Assembly: GCF_008124765.1 (NCBI RefSeq)
Contig: NZ_VNHS01000004.1
Location: 124,001 to 188,000 of the forward strand
Reading direction: 5' to 3'
Length of the DNA: 64,000 nucleotides
Origin: Paenibacillus methanolicus
GTDB taxonomy: Bacteria; Bacillota; Bacilli; Paenibacillales; Paenibacillaceae
Below the pieces are notes generated by a model that was not told the DNA's origin, made no database searches, and saw only the letters and a program-made list of their open reading frames with translations. A program made the translations under genes and the position numbers. Below, piece after piece: positions 24,534-34,341 of the stretch (the stretch's first letter is position 1; each line of letters begins with the position of its first letter).

Positions 24534-27500
24534 TTACGAAAGCTGGGCGACCGCTTCCCGTACCGGCGGGAAATACCCGATCGATACCGCGTGATCGATC
24601 ATGCGCTTAATGAACGCTTGGTCGATCCGCGGGCAGGCGATCGCCGTCTCCTCGAGGAAGGCCGACGCGTTGGCGCAGTCGTAGACGAGCGGCGAATCCT
24701 GCGCGCCGTCTCCGCCCAGCTGGCTCATGGCGATGCGCAGGCCCTCGGGGTCTTTCGGCATGCTTGCGTCGAGCAGCCATTCGGTATAAGCTTGCATGCT
24801 CATCAGCTCGACCGGATAGCCGCAATCGCGGATCATTTGGACGAGATCCGCATACAGAATCTGATGCGGATTCACGATGTGGAACACTTGGCCTTCGGTC
24901 TCCGGCATGAGCGCGAGCCGCGCGATCGCCGAACTCGCGAAGTCGATCGGCGTGAAGTCGACGTGCCAATCGGCCATTGGCGCCTTGCCCAGCAGCAGCA
25001 TCGCCTTAATGAGCTGGTAGAACGCGTTGCTCTCGATATTGCGCTGGAACCTTCCCGTGCCGGAGTGGCAGGTCAGGTTGCCCGGACGGTGAATCGTAAC
25101 CGGAAGGCCGCGCTCTCCGGCCGCCATGACGAGCTTCTCCGCCTCCAGCTTGCTGCTGGAGTAGACGTTGTCCACGCGCAGCTCCCGGGCCAGCTTGTTC
25201 TCCGCTGCCACTTGCTCCCATTGGCCGGATTGCGCGAGCGATTCCGGCACGCTGATCGTCGACACGTAGTGGAAATGAATGCGGTGCGGCGCATCCAGCA
25301 GCTTCAGCAGCTCGACGGTCGAGGCGACGTTGGTGCGTTCGAACTTGCGCGCATCCCCGAAGTGGCGGACGTCGGCCGCCGCGTGGATGATCGCGTCGAT
25401 CTGGCGCGGCAGCAGTCGCATTTCCACGGGCGATAAGCCAAGCCCCGGCTGCTCGAGATCCGACTCGACGACATGGACGCGGCCGTTCATGAGCCACAGA
25501 ACGGACGGGCCGAAATACATCGTCATGACGTCGTTCAGCCGTTCCGTGGCCGCTTGATGCGTGGCGCCGCGCACGAGCGCGATGATCGTCGTATCGGAGC
25601 CGGTCAGCAGATCGTATAGCAAGTGCGAGCCGAGATAACCGGTTGCCCCGGTAAGCAGGATATTCTCCGGTACCGGCGCGGCCAGCACCGAGCGCGGCGC
25701 TAGTCCGGCATGATTCACGGGCAGCTCGCGAAGCCGTTCGTAAGATTGAACGCCGCTCGTCTGCGACAGCTGTTGCACAGCGTTCGAGCCGGATTCTTCG
25801 GCATACGCGGCCAGCGCGGCCAGCGTCTCATACTGGAACAGATCGCCGATGACGAGCTGCGGGTAATCCGGCTTCAGCTGCACCAGCACGTGAATGATGT
25901 CGAGCGAATCGCCGCCGGCTTCGAAGAAGTTGGTGTCGGGCTCGACGCGTTTCACGCCGAGCACGCCGCGCCAAGCGTTGGCAATCCGGCTCTGCGTCGG
26001 CGTCAGGAGCAAGCGGGCGCCCGCTTGCTCCGGCTCTTCTTCGGCAATCGGGTAGCCCGCGAGCAGCTTGCGCTCGACTTTCCCGCTCGGCGAGAGCGGC
26101 ATGGCCGCGAGTTGGACGAGCTTCTTCGGCACATAGTAAGGCGGAAGCGACTCATGCAGCAGCGCGGCAAGCTTGGCGGCGGCAATCGGCTCTCCGTCCT
26201 TGGACGTATAGTAGCCGACGAGCATCGTCTGTCCGCTCGGCTCTTTGCGGGCGATAACCGCGGCGGTGTGGACTTCCGGGTGCTTGGCCAACGTATCTTC
26301 GATGGCTCCGATCTCGATGCGATGTCCGCGGATCTTCACTTGCGCATCGCGTCGTCCCACATATTCGAGCTGGCCATCGGCGCGCAGCTTCACGATATCG
26401 CCGGAGCGGTAAGCGACTTCCCCTTCCGCGAACGGATTGGCGACGAAGGCCGCGGCGGTCTTGTCCGGTTGGTTGAGATATCCCCGCGCGATGCCGACCG
26501 TCGAGATATACAGCTCGCCGGGCACGTTGACCGGGCAGAGCGATTGATCAGGACCGACCACGTACACTTGATAGTTGCTGATCGGCGTACCGATCGGGAT
26601 ATGCGTCACGTCCTCGGCGACCGGTCCGTCGATCCGGTACATCGTCGCGCAGACGGTGCACTCGGTCGGGCCGTACAGGTTATAGATGCCTACGTTCGGC
26701 GACAGGCGGCGCTGCAGGATGCGTACCTGCTCCCCGTAGAGCGCTTCGCCGGCCGTCATAATGCTGCGAATGGAAGCGAGCCTCGCGAAGCCTTCCTCCG
26801 ATAGATGAGCGGCGACTTCGTTGAAGAATACCGTCGGCAGGACGATAATGACGCTTGCTTGCGTGCGCTCGACCGCCAGGGCGAACGCCTCGACGGAGAT
26901 GCGCTCTTCCGCGCCGAGCAGGTAGAGGGCGGCGCCGTTAAGCAGCGCGCCGAACGTCTCCCAGACGGAAGCGTCGAAGCTGAACGTGGCGAACTGGGTG
27001 AGAATATCCGCCTCGGTAATGGCGAACTCGCGGCCGATCATGGCCCCCAGGTTGACGACGCCTTCGTGCGCGATGAGCACGCCTTTCGGTTTGCCCGTCG
27101 AACCGGATGTATAGATGACGTAAGCGAGATCCTCCGGCAGCACGCCCGCATCGACGTTGTCCGCCGCCAGCCGCGCCAATTCCCCGTTGTCGACCGGCAC
27201 AATCGCTTTCACGCTCGGCAGCGTCTCGCACAGCGCCCGGGCTTTGGCCGCATAGCGGGCGTTCGTCAATACATAAGGGGAAGCCGTGTCGCCGATAATA
27301 TAACGAATCCGATCTTCCGGATGTTCGGGATCGACCGGCACGTAGACGCCGCCGGCCTTAAGCACGCCGAGCAGGCTGACGATGGTGGACAGACCGCGCT
27401 CCATGAAAATCGTCACGAACTCGCCTTTGCGAAGCCCGCTGTTCAGCAATAGACGGGCCACTTGATTCGCGCGTTCGTTCAGCGACGCGTACGTATAACG

Positions 27501-28244
27501 CTCTTCGTCGGTGAAAATCGCGGTACGCGGGCCGAACGCTTCCGACATCCGCTCGAACGCCTGATGGATGGTCGCGCCGCGCGCGTAATCGGCCGCCGTC
27601 GCATTGAAGCGTTCATACAACGCATGCTCTTCGGCGGACAGCAAATCGACAGAGCCGATGACGGCGCTCGGATTCTCGAGCGCGGCCAGGAGCAGACGCT
27701 CGTACATGCCGATATAGCGGTCGGCGGACCGCGGCGTCAACAGCGATTCGTCATAACGGAAGACGACGCTCCATGCGGACGGCTCCAAGCGAAGCTCCGC
27801 GCGGAGCACTTCGTTCGCATGCGGCAATGCGGAGGCGCCTTCGGCGTTCAGGCGGAAGGTGGTCGCGAACGCGCGCGCCGCTTCTGGCGTTCCGGCTTGA
27901 ATACCCGCGACGACGGCGCTGCGGAGCGAATCGAAGGTGTGGCCTTCGCCGACGAGATCGAGCTGCAATGGCACGAGTTCGCCATGCAGGGCGATGCCCA
28001 TGTTCAGCTCTTCTTCTCCTCCGGATAACCGGTACATGAGCGCGGCGTAGACGGCGGCGGCCATGCCGGCCAGCGTGTCGGCGCCCTTGAATCGTTCGCT
28101 TGCGCGCGCCATCACCGGCTCGCTCGGGACATAAGCGGCTTCGGCAAAGCCGTATTGCCTCGCATGCGGCGGCATATCCAGCGGAATGTTCAGTACAGGC
28201 GCATCCTCCTGCGAGGTTGGCGCGGCAGCGGATGTTGGCTTCAT
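24534..28244 (-). CDS. Free-standing NRPS: truncated condensation domain, adenylation, carrier, thioester reductase
   Basis: A 1236-residue single-module synthetase. Residues about 1-220 match only the C-terminal half of a condensation domain; the catalytic HHxxxDG half is absent. The adenylation domain (about 230-700) has YTSGSTGKPKG, LYGPTE and GYLNQPDKTAAAF. The carrier domain has GGDSL near 780, with the phosphopantetheine Ser. The C-terminal reductase has LLTGATGYLGS near 863 and a YSSSK catalytic motif near 1030. The expected chemistry is activation of one amino acid, loading, and NAD(P)H release as an aldehyde or alcohol. Aligning by eye to GrsA gives a pocket code near D-A-W-V-M-A-L-V, suggesting a hydrophobic residue (low confidence). 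The ATG at 28244 has GGGAG at 12 nt. No partner NRPS, transferase or exporter is adjacent. Confidence 0.9.
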   Translation of the reverse strand: MKPTSAAAPTSQEDAPVLNIPLDMPPHARQYGFAEAAYVPSEPVMARASERFKGADTLAGMAAAVYAALMYRLSGGEEELNMGIALHGELVPLQLDLVGEGHTFDSLRSAVVAGIQAGTPEAARAFATTFRLNAEGASALPHANEVLRAELRLEPSAWSVVFRYDESLLTPRSADRYIGMYERLLLAALENPSAVIGSVDLLSAEEHALYERFNATAADYARGATIHQAFERMSEAFGPRTAIFTDEERYTYASLNERANQVARLLLNSGLRKGEFVTIFMERGLSTIVSLLGVLKAGGVYVPVDPEHPEDRIRYIIGDTASPYVLTNARYAAKARALCETLPSVKAIVPVDNGELARLAADNVDAGVLPEDLAYVIYTSGSTGKPKGVLIAHEGVVNLGAMIGREFAITEADILTQFATFSFDASVWETFGALLNGAALYLLGAEERISVEAFALAVERTQASVIIVLPTVFFNEVAAHLSEEGFARLASIRSIMTAGEALYGEQVRILQRRLSPNVGIYNLYGPTECTVCATMYRIDGPVAEDVTHIPIGTPISNYQVYVVGPDQSLCPVNVPGELYISTVGIARGYLNQPDKTAAAFVANPFAEGEVAYRSGDIVKLRADGQLEYVGRRDAQVKIRGHRIEIGAIEDTLAKHPEVHTAAVIARKEPSGQTMLVGYYTSKDGEPIAAAKLAALLHESLPPYYVPKKLVQLAAMPLSPSGKVERKLLAGYPIAEEEPEQAGARLLLTPTQSRIANAWRGVLGVKRVEPDTNFFEAGGDSLDIIHVLVQLKPDYPQLVIGDLFQYETLAALAAYAEESGSNAVQQLSQTSGVQSYERLRELPVNHAGLAPRSVLAAPVPENILLTGATGYLGSHLLYDLLTGSDTTIIALVRGATHQAATERLNDVMTMYFGPSVLWLMNGRVHVVESDLEQPGLGLSPVEMRLLPRQIDAIIHAAADVRHFGDARKFERTNVASTVELLKLLDAPHRIHFHYVSTISVPESLAQSGQWEQVAAENKLARELRVDNVYSSSKLEAEKLVMAAGERGLPVTIHRPGNLTCHSGTGRFQRNIESNAFYQLIKAMLLLGKAPMADWHVDFTPIDFASSAIARLALMPETEGQVFHIVNPHQILYADLVQMIRDCGYPVELMSMQAYTEWLLDASMPKDPEGLRIAMSQLGGDGAQDSPLVYDCANASAFLEETAIACPRIDQAFIKRMIDHAVSIGYFPPVREAVAQLS

Positions 28245-28297
28245 ATCGAGTACTACTCCCTTTCTTGTCGTGAATCGCATGATGAGCGTATATAGCG

Positions 28298-28330
28298 CAA
28301 CAATCGCCGCCCTAACGGACGGCGATGTTG
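28298..28330 (-). terminator. Weak terminator-like hairpin after the chemoreceptor gene
   Basis: A stem of 11-12 bp with one bulge (28298-28309 with 28320-28330), starting 17 nt after the chemoreceptor stop. No T run follows, so it may only partly terminate. Confidence 0.4.
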
Positions 28331-28346
28331 GACCGGTCGAACGGGC

Positions 28347-30110
28347 TTAACGTTTGACGCGGAAATGTTTGACGAGCGTGTTTAGCGATTCGGCCGAAGC
28401 GGAAAGCTGATTCGAGGATTGCAGAATCGCTTCCATGTGCTGCTTCTGCTGGCCGACGGATTCCGCGATCTCGTCGGAGTTGGTCGCCGTGGAACGGATG
28501 TTGTTGTTCAATTCTTCGGCGGTTGCCGAAAGTTCTTCGGTGCCGGCCGACATTTGCTGCGCCGCCGTGGAGACGTCCTGGATTTGCGTCGATACTTTGC
28601 GGGACAGCTCCAGAATGTCCGTGAACAGGCGTCCTGTCTCGTTGGCCAGCGTCGCGCCTTGGCCGACGACGCTCGTGCCTTTGGCCATCGCGTCCGCCGT
28701 CAGGCGGATTTCTTCTTGAATCTCGTGCACGAGGCTCGAGATTTGATCCACGGAACCACGGGATTGCTCGGCGAGCTTGCGCACTTCGCCGGCTACGACC
28801 GCGAAGCCTTTGCCGTGTTCGCCGACGCGGGATGCTTCGATCGCGGCGTTGAGCGCGAGCAGGTTCGTTTGGTTGGCGATGCCGGTGATCAGGCCGAGAA
28901 TGCTGCCGATTTGCTGGGAACGCTGATCCAGCAGTCGAACGGTTGCCGACGTCGAAGTCACGAAATCCGTGATCAGCTGCATTTGCTGCGCCATGTTGCG
29001 CACGATGACGTCGCCTTCGGCGGACTTGCTCTCCACGTCCTGCGCATCGCTTGCCGCGCTGACGGAGCTGTGGGCGATCGTCTCGATCGCGTTGGCCATC
29101 TCGTCGATGGAACGGGACGCGTCTTCGCTCGAACCGGATTGATGTTCCATGCTTGCCGCGATCAGGCGGATGTTCGTGTTGATCGTATCGGCGTGCGTAT
29201 TGTTTTGCTCGGATGCGTGGAACAGGTCTTTGGCGGAGTCCGCCAGGTGGTTCGACGTTTCTTGGACTTTCAGCATGGTCGTGTTCATGTTGGAGACCAT
29301 GTGGTTGAACTTCTCGTTGATGATGCCAAGGTCGTCCTTGCCCGTCTTGATCACGATGTCCAGGTTGCCCGCGCTAACTTCCTCGATGCCTTTGATCAGA
29401 TCGCGGATCGGGGACAGCGTGCGGCGAACGATCAGATACTGGATCGCCAGAATCAGCGCCAGGAAGAAGCCGAGCAGCGACAGTCCGAAGACAAGCAGCT
29501 TATGCAGGCCGTCCGGGATCGCGCTTGCGTCCGTATCGACGCCGAAATAGGAGAAAATCTCGCCGCTATCGTTCATGATCGGGTACAGAATCGTGACCCA
29601 AGTGCCGTAATCGTCGCTGTAGTATTTCGTCAAGACCGGCTCTTTCGTCTCCAGCATGACCGCTACCGCGTCCGCATGGATTTGGGGCTGTTCGTACAGG
29701 TCGCCGATGCCAAGGTCGCCTTCCTTCAGCGGCTCGACCAGGTGCGTCGGAACCGCGACGAGCGACGTTTGGGTGCCGCCTTCAAGCTCGCTGCCGAATA
29801 CGTAAGCTTGCGCGATGCTCGGATTATAGCGGCTGATCGTATCCATAATATCGCGCAGCTTCGCCTGGACTTCGCCGTCGTAGCTGCCTTCGTCGATCGC
29901 GGCTTGCACGGTGACCGGATCGACCGCTTCCGCCCATTGGCCGGTGACCGTCTTGATCTGCGAGTGAAGCTGATCCACGAGAATCTTCTTCTCCGTGTAG
30001 TAGCTGGCTACGATCAGGACCGATCCGATCAAGACGATGTTGATCGAGGATAGCAACAGGTTCTTTGTGAAAAACGAAAGCTTGCGATTCTTCTTTTGAC
30101 CTTCTTTCAT
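28347..30110 (-). CDS. Methyl-accepting chemotaxis protein
   Basis: A 587-residue chemoreceptor. Helix 1 spans about 18-40, a periplasm-side sensor region of about 165 residues follows (Cache-like, with the motif [20 protein letters not shown] before the second helix), helix 2 about 205-227, HAMP about 228-280 and a signalling domain to the end. The hairpin-tip sequence [20 protein letters not shown] and preceding [17 protein letters not shown] are complete, so coupling to CheA/CheW is expected. The ATG is preceded by GGAGGGAAAG. A SigD-like promoter lies upstream, consistent with coexpression with motility genes. The ligand is unknown. Confidence 0.95.
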   Translation of the reverse strand: MKEGQKKNRKLSFFTKNLLLSSINIVLIGSVLIVASYYTEKKILVDQLHSQIKTVTGQWAEAVDPVTVQAAIDEGSYDGEVQAKLRDIMDTISRYNPSIAQAYVFGSELEGGTQTSLVAVPTHLVEPLKEGDLGIGDLYEQPQIHADAVAVMLETKEPVLTKYYSDDYGTWVTILYPIMNDSGEIFSYFGVDTDASAIPDGLHKLLVFGLSLLGFFLALILAIQYLIVRRTLSPIRDLIKGIEEVSAGNLDIVIKTGKDDLGIINEKFNHMVSNMNTTMLKVQETSNHLADSAKDLFHASEQNNTHADTINTNIRLIAASMEHQSGSSEDASRSIDEMANAIETIAHSSVSAASDAQDVESKSAEGDVIVRNMAQQMQLITDFVTSTSATVRLLDQRSQQIGSILGLITGIANQTNLLALNAAIEASRVGEHGKGFAVVAGEVRKLAEQSRGSVDQISSLVHEIQEEIRLTADAMAKGTSVVGQGATLANETGRLFTDILELSRKVSTQIQDVSTAAQQMSAGTEELSATAEELNNNIRSTATNSDEIAESVGQQKQHMEAILQSSNQLSASAESLNTLVKHFRVKR

Positions 30111-30477
30111 CGTTTCTTTCCCTCCATTAGTCCTAAAATATAGTTGTCCTTCTGTAGACCGCCCTCGTGTACCCGTTTATCAGCCTCGCTTTATATATCG
30201 GACTGATATAACAAAAGAATTACAGATTATCTACAATTCTAAACTATTTATCGACATAATGCGCGTTTTCTGAAGAGTTTTTCGGTGGTGAATAATGCTA
30301 GAGTCCTAGTTTTGTCTCGAAATGGGGGTCGTGGAAGAGAATGTTACGCCACCGCATGCGCACCGCCGTCCGTTAAGCGGCCATGCTGGACAAAATGCCG
30401 GAATTGTCGCGATTCCCTTTCACCTTTTGTCTAATGAGACGTTCCGAGGCGGTGTGTAAGATGGAAGACATCCCGAC
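30111..30477. other. Intergenic region, chemoreceptor promoter only
   Basis: AT-rich part 30180-30300 contains the SigD-like promoter of the chemoreceptor gene. The rest shows no gene, terminator or repeat that I can support. Confidence 0.6.
30195..30222 (-). promoter_or_regulatory. SigD (motility sigma) type promoter of the chemoreceptor gene
   Basis: On the minus strand TAAT (30219-30222), a 16-nt spacer and TCCGATAT (30195-30202), against the known SigD consensus TAAA-N15-GCCGATAT. The leader would be about 78 nt. Confidence 0.55.
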
Positions 30478-30800
30478 ATGAAGCTCGATCGGCGCAAAGT
30501 CCGCCAGAACGTGATGGGAATGAAACGCGCGACGTCGCAAAAGACGACGCAAACGTTTCACCTTGAGCCGGGCAACTTGGACTATCCGGTGCTCAATACC
30601 GCATACGCTAAGGTAGGCGTGTATAGTTGCTGCGACCGGCATGGGCGCGGATGCTCGGGCTCGGCGGGGCGCAGATCGTGTTCAACCCGTCGGCGACGGT
30701 CGCGGGTACTCGGAATATCTAACTGTGGAGCTGGAGCAGCCGGTTCATGCCGTGGCCAACGGCTACTACGTGGCGGCGATCAACCGGGCAAGGAGATGGC
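30478..30800 (+). pseudogene. Decayed beta-ureidopropionase (nitrilase-type pydC) fragment
   Basis: Three pieces of one nitrilase-superfamily protein are visible in different frames. Piece 1 (about 30559-30645) reads [19 protein letters not shown] then [10 protein letters not shown], matching the region with the catalytic Cys. Piece 2 (about 30650-30710) reads [20 protein letters not shown] in another frame after a loss of about 10 bases. Piece 3 (about 30711-30786) reads [20 protein letters not shown] then VAAINR after a further shift. The N-terminal about 170 and C-terminal about 70 residues expected for the family are missing. It lies directly before two genes of the same pathway. The upstream boundary is uncertain: 30478-30558 may or may not belong to it. 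Confidence 0.78.
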
Positions 30801-30873
30801 GCGCTTGCGCGTTTTGCGCATGAGGCTCGCCTCCCTCGGCCGCCCGGCGCGAATGACGAAAGGGGATGCTGCA

Positions 30874-32334
30874 ATGGTGCTGACCGCGCAACCGGCGAAG
30901 CTGCGCAATTGGATCGGCGGCGACTGGGTCCACTCCAGCGTGTCGGTCTATGAGGAGGTTTACAATCCCGCCACGGGCGCGGCGATCGCGCAGGTGCCGC
31001 TGTCGACGGCGGAGGAGCTGGATGCGGCGGTGCGCGCGGCGTCGGAGGCGTTCGCGTCGTGGCGGAAGGTGGCGTCGCCCCGAAGGGCGCGCTATCTGTT
31101 CCGGTATCAGCAGCTGCTCACGGAGCACGCGGATGAACTCGCCCGGCTGATCACGACCGAGAACGGCAAAAGCCTGGAGGAAGCGATAGGGGAAGTGCAG
31201 CGCGGCATCGAATGCGTCGAATTCGCCGCCGGGGCGCCGACGCTCCTGATGGGCAGCCAGCTGCCGGACATCGCGACGGGGATCGAATCGGGCATGTACC
31301 GGTACCCGCTCGGAGTCGTGGCGGGCATCACGCCGTTTAATTTTCCGATGATGGTGCCGTGCTGGATGTTCCCGCTCGCGGTCGCCTGCGGCAACGCGTT
31401 CGTGCTCAAGCCGTCGGAGCGGACGCCGCTGCTCGTGAACCGGCTGGCGGAGCTGTTCGAGGCGGCGGGTTTCCCGCCGGGGGTGCTCAACGTCGTGCAC
31501 GGCGCGCATGACGTCGTGAACGCGATGCTGCGGCACGAAGACGTGGAAGCGATTTCATTCGTAGGGTCGCAGCCGGTCGCGGAGTATGTGTACAAGACGG
31601 GGACGTCGCACGGGAAGCGGGTGCAGGCGCTCGCGGGCGCCAAGAACCATTCCATCGTGCTCGCGGATGCTGATCTGGATAATGCCGTCCGTAATATAAC
31701 GTCTGCCGCGTTCGGTTCCGCCGGCGAGCGCTGCATGGCGTGCGCGGTCGTCGCGGTCGTGGAGGAGGTTGCCGACGAGCTCGTTGCACGGCTCGTCGAG
31801 GCGGCGGACGCGATCAGCATCGGCAACGGTCTGGACGACGGCGTGTTCCTCGGGCCGGTCATCCGGGAGGCGAACAAGGCGCGGACGTTCCGTTATATCG
31901 AACAGGGCGTGGCGGAGCAGGCGGAGCTTGCGCGGGATGGCCGGCTGGATGCGGCCGCGGCGGGGGACGGATACTTCGTCGGGCCGACGATCTTCGACCG
32001 GGTGAAGCCGGGGATGGCGATCTGGAACGACGAAATTTTCGCGCCGGTGCTCGCCGTCGTGCGGGTGAAGGACTTGGCGGAGGCGATCGCGGTCGCCAAT
32101 CGGTCCGAATTCGCCAACGGGGCTTGTCTCTACACGGACAGCGCGAAGGCGATCCGCCTGTTCCGGGAGGAGATCGACGCGGGGATGCTCGGGGTCAATC
32201 TCGGGGTGCCGGCGCCGATGGCGTTTTTCCCGTTCTCGGGGTACAAGAAGTCGTTCTACGGCGATCTGCACGCGAACGGCCGCGACGGCGTCGAATTTTA
32301 TACGCGCAAAAAAATGGTGACGGCCCGCTATTAA
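30874..32334 (+). CDS. mmsA: CoA-acylating (methyl)malonate-semialdehyde dehydrogenase
   Basis: A 486-residue NAD+-dependent dehydrogenase of the MmsA/IolA type. It oxidises malonate semialdehyde or methylmalonate semialdehyde with CoA to acetyl-CoA or propionyl-CoA and CO2. Seen: [34 protein letters not shown] and the catalytic Cys287 in SAGERCMAC; the AKNH segment in place of the usual hydrolytic Glu region is characteristic of the CoA-acylating group. The ATG at 30874 follows AAAGGGG at 9 nt; the open frame extends upstream only because it runs through the pydC remnant. It forms a pair with the aminotransferase 25 nt downstream and handles the last step of pyrimidine degradation. Confidence 0.9.
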   Translation: MVLTAQPAKLRNWIGGDWVHSSVSVYEEVYNPATGAAIAQVPLSTAEELDAAVRAASEAFASWRKVASPRRARYLFRYQQLLTEHADELARLITTENGKSLEEAIGEVQRGIECVEFAAGAPTLLMGSQLPDIATGIESGMYRYPLGVVAGITPFNFPMMVPCWMFPLAVACGNAFVLKPSERTPLLVNRLAELFEAAGFPPGVLNVVHGAHDVVNAMLRHEDVEAISFVGSQPVAEYVYKTGTSHGKRVQALAGAKNHSIVLADADLDNAVRNITSAAFGSAGERCMACAVVAVVEEVADELVARLVEAADAISIGNGLDDGVFLGPVIREANKARTFRYIEQGVAEQAELARDGRLDAAAAGDGYFVGPTIFDRVKPGMAIWNDEIFAPVLAVVRVKDLAEAIAVANRSEFANGACLYTDSAKAIRLFREEIDAGMLGVNLGVPAPMAFFPFSGYKKSFYGDLHANGRDGVEFYTRKKMVTARY

Positions 32335-32359
32335 CGGCTATGGAGAGGAGCTGATCCGC

Positions 32360-33724
32360 ATGCTGGATTTGAACGGGATCGATACGCAGGAGATGAAGGA
32401 GAAGGATCGGCGGTATTTGTGGCACGGCATGTCGCCGTACAGCGAGCACGACCGCCCAATGATCGTCGCGAGCGCGCAAGGGGCGTGGATAACGGACAGC
32501 GAGGGCAATCGGTACTTGGACGCGATGTCCGGTCTCTGGTGCGTCAACGTCGGCTACGGCCGCCAGGAGCTGGCGGAAGCGGCTTACAAGCAGCTTGCGA
32601 CGCTGCCGTATTATCCGCTGACGCAGAGCCATCTGCCCGCGATCGAGCTGGCGGAGAAGCTGAACGAATGGCTGGAAGACGACTACGTCGTCTTCTTCTC
32701 CAACAGCGGTTCGGAGGCGAACGAGGTCGCGTTCAAAATCGCCCGCCAATACCAGCAGCAGATCGGCGCGCACAACCGGTTCAAGTTCATCTCGCGCTAC
32801 CGCGCGTACCACGGCAGCTCGCTCGGCGCGCTGTCGGCGACGGGCCAGTCGCAGCGCAAATACAAATACGAGCCGCTGACGAACGGCTTCCTGCACGTGG
32901 CGCCGCCGGACGGATACCGCCGCCCGGAAGGGATGAGCCTCGAGGCGTTTAACCGCCAATGCGCGGACGAGATCGAGCGGACCATCGTGTGGGAAGGCGC
33001 GGAGTCGGTGGCCGGCGTCATCATGGAGCCGGTCATTACCGGGGGCGGCGTTATCGTGCCGGAGCCGGCGTATTTGACGCGGGTGGAGGAGATCTGCCGC
33101 AAGCACGGCGTGCTTCTCATCATCGACGAGGTTATATGCGGCTTCGGGCGCTCGGGCATGAAGTTCGGGCACCACAACTTCGGTGTGAAGCCGGACATCG
33201 TGACGATGGCGAAGGGACTCACGAGCGGCTACCTGCCGTTGTCGGCGACCGCGGTGCGCAAGGACATCTACGACGCGTTCAAGGACCCCGAGCAGTACGG
33301 CCATCTGCGCCACGTGAACACCTTCGGCGGCAATCCGGCGGCGTGCGCGCTGGCGCTGGCGAATCTGCAGGTGATGGAGCGCGAAGGGCTCGTCGAGCGG
33401 AGCCGCGTGCTGGGCGAGCGGCTGCGCGCCGAATTCGACGAACTGCTGGCGCATCCGCTCGTCGGCGATATCCGCGGCTTCGGCTTCCTGTTCGGCGTCG
33501 AGCTAGTCGCGGATAAGACGACGAAGGCGCCGGCGGGCACGGACGTCGTGAAGCGGATTATCGGCGGCTGCAAGCGCGCGGGTCTGATCATCGGCAAGAA
33601 CGGCGACACCGTCGCGGGCTTCAACAACGTGCTCACGTTCAGCCCGCCGCTCTCGTGCACGGACGAGGACGTCGATTTTATCGTGCAGACATTCAAGCAG
33701 GCGATGGGCGAGGTCGCGGGTTGA
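32360..33724 (+). CDS. Class III aminotransferase, probable beta-alanine transaminase
   Basis: A 454-residue PLP enzyme of the omega-amino-acid:pyruvate group. The PLP lysine is Lys285 in MAKGLTSGYLPLSA; the cofactor-binding Asp is in LIIDEVICGFGRSG; SGSEANEVAFK is the phosphate-binding loop. Next to a malonate-semialdehyde dehydrogenase and a pyrimidine degradation set, the likely substrates are beta-alanine and 3-aminoisobutyrate. This assignment rests on context; other omega-amino acids remain possible. The ATG follows GGAGCTGATCCGC. The gene ends exactly where the first 51-bp repeat array begins. Confidence 0.9.
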   Translation: MLDLNGIDTQEMKEKDRRYLWHGMSPYSEHDRPMIVASAQGAWITDSEGNRYLDAMSGLWCVNVGYGRQELAEAAYKQLATLPYYPLTQSHLPAIELAEKLNEWLEDDYVVFFSNSGSEANEVAFKIARQYQQQIGAHNRFKFISRYRAYHGSSLGALSATGQSQRKYKYEPLTNGFLHVAPPDGYRRPEGMSLEAFNRQCADEIERTIVWEGAESVAGVIMEPVITGGGVIVPEPAYLTRVEEICRKHGVLLIIDEVICGFGRSGMKFGHHNFGVKPDIVTMAKGLTSGYLPLSATAVRKDIYDAFKDPEQYGHLRHVNTFGGNPAACALALANLQVMEREGLVERSRVLGERLRAEFDELLAHPLVGDIRGFGFLFGVELVADKTTKAPAGTDVVKRIIGGCKRAGLIIGKNGDTVAGFNNVLTFSPPLSCTDEDVDFIVQTFKQAMGEVAG

Positions 33725-34095
33725 GGCGCGCGAATAGTGGCGTGGGAGCGACTATTGGCGGGTAGGTGGTCGTGAGGTGCGCGAAAAGTGACGTGGGAGC
33801 GACTATTGGTGAGTAGATGGTCGTGAGGCGAGCGAATAGTGGTGTGAGGCCGACTATTGGCGGGTAGGTGGTCGTAAGGTGCGCGAATAGTGGCGTGGGA
33901 GCGACTATTGGTGAGTAGATGGTCGTGAGGCGTGCGGATAGTGGTGTGGGAGCGACTATTGGCGGGTAGGTGGTCGTGAGGCGCGCGAATAGTGGCGTGG
34001 GAGCGACTATCGGTGGGTTGGCGGACGTGAGGCGTGCGAATAGTGGCGTGTAGTGTAGCTGTGTAGCCGACTATTGGCGAGATAGTAGGCGCGAA
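33723..34095 (+). repeat. Tandem array A: seven units of 51 bp
   Basis: Units start at 33723, 33774, 33825, 33876, 33927, 33978 and 34029 with exact 51-bp spacing. The first unit begins in the aminotransferase stop codon. The last is enlarged by an insertion and is degenerate. Each unit has an inverted repeat with arms AATAGTGGC and GCGACTATT (8 of 9 pairs) and a 6-nt loop, usually GTGGGA. Units differ by a few substitutions; alternate units share variants (GGTAGGTGG versus AGTAGATGG), suggesting a 102-bp higher-order unit. No unique spacers and no start codon with ribosome binding site occur. Confidence 0.9.
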
Positions 34096-34341
34096 ATACG
34101 CAATAGCGGCGGGTTTCTTTATTAATTTTCTCTGCTTACGGACGCACCGAACTAGCTCAAATAGCGCTTATAGAGCGTCGCGATTGGCCAGCCGGTGCAA
34201 TCCACAGCCAGAAGCAGTTGCCTACGTAAGCGAGCGACCCGTCGCCCGGCGCTCAGGCATCAAGGCGCCCCTTTCTAATACCGCCCCGAACAACCCCAAG
34301 AGCCGGAGCCCTGCCAGCCCCGGCTTGCCGCGCCGGCTCGC
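34096..34341. other. Non-coding stretch after array A
   Basis: No gene, terminator with a T run or promoter that I can support. It separates array A from the end of the convergent pucR gene. Confidence 0.5.

Noticed and set aside
30373-30642. 89-codon minus-strand frame over the pydC remnant
   Set aside because: No site, no recognised family, and it overlaps sequence better explained by the remnant.
30478-30873. Upstream in-frame extension of the semialdehyde dehydrogenase
   Set aside because: The extra 132 codons run through the pydC remnant. The ATG at 30874 has a proper ribosome binding site and matches the family N-terminus.
33723-34095. CRISPR array
   Set aside because: Units abut with no unique spacers, repeats are imperfect and no cas genes are present.
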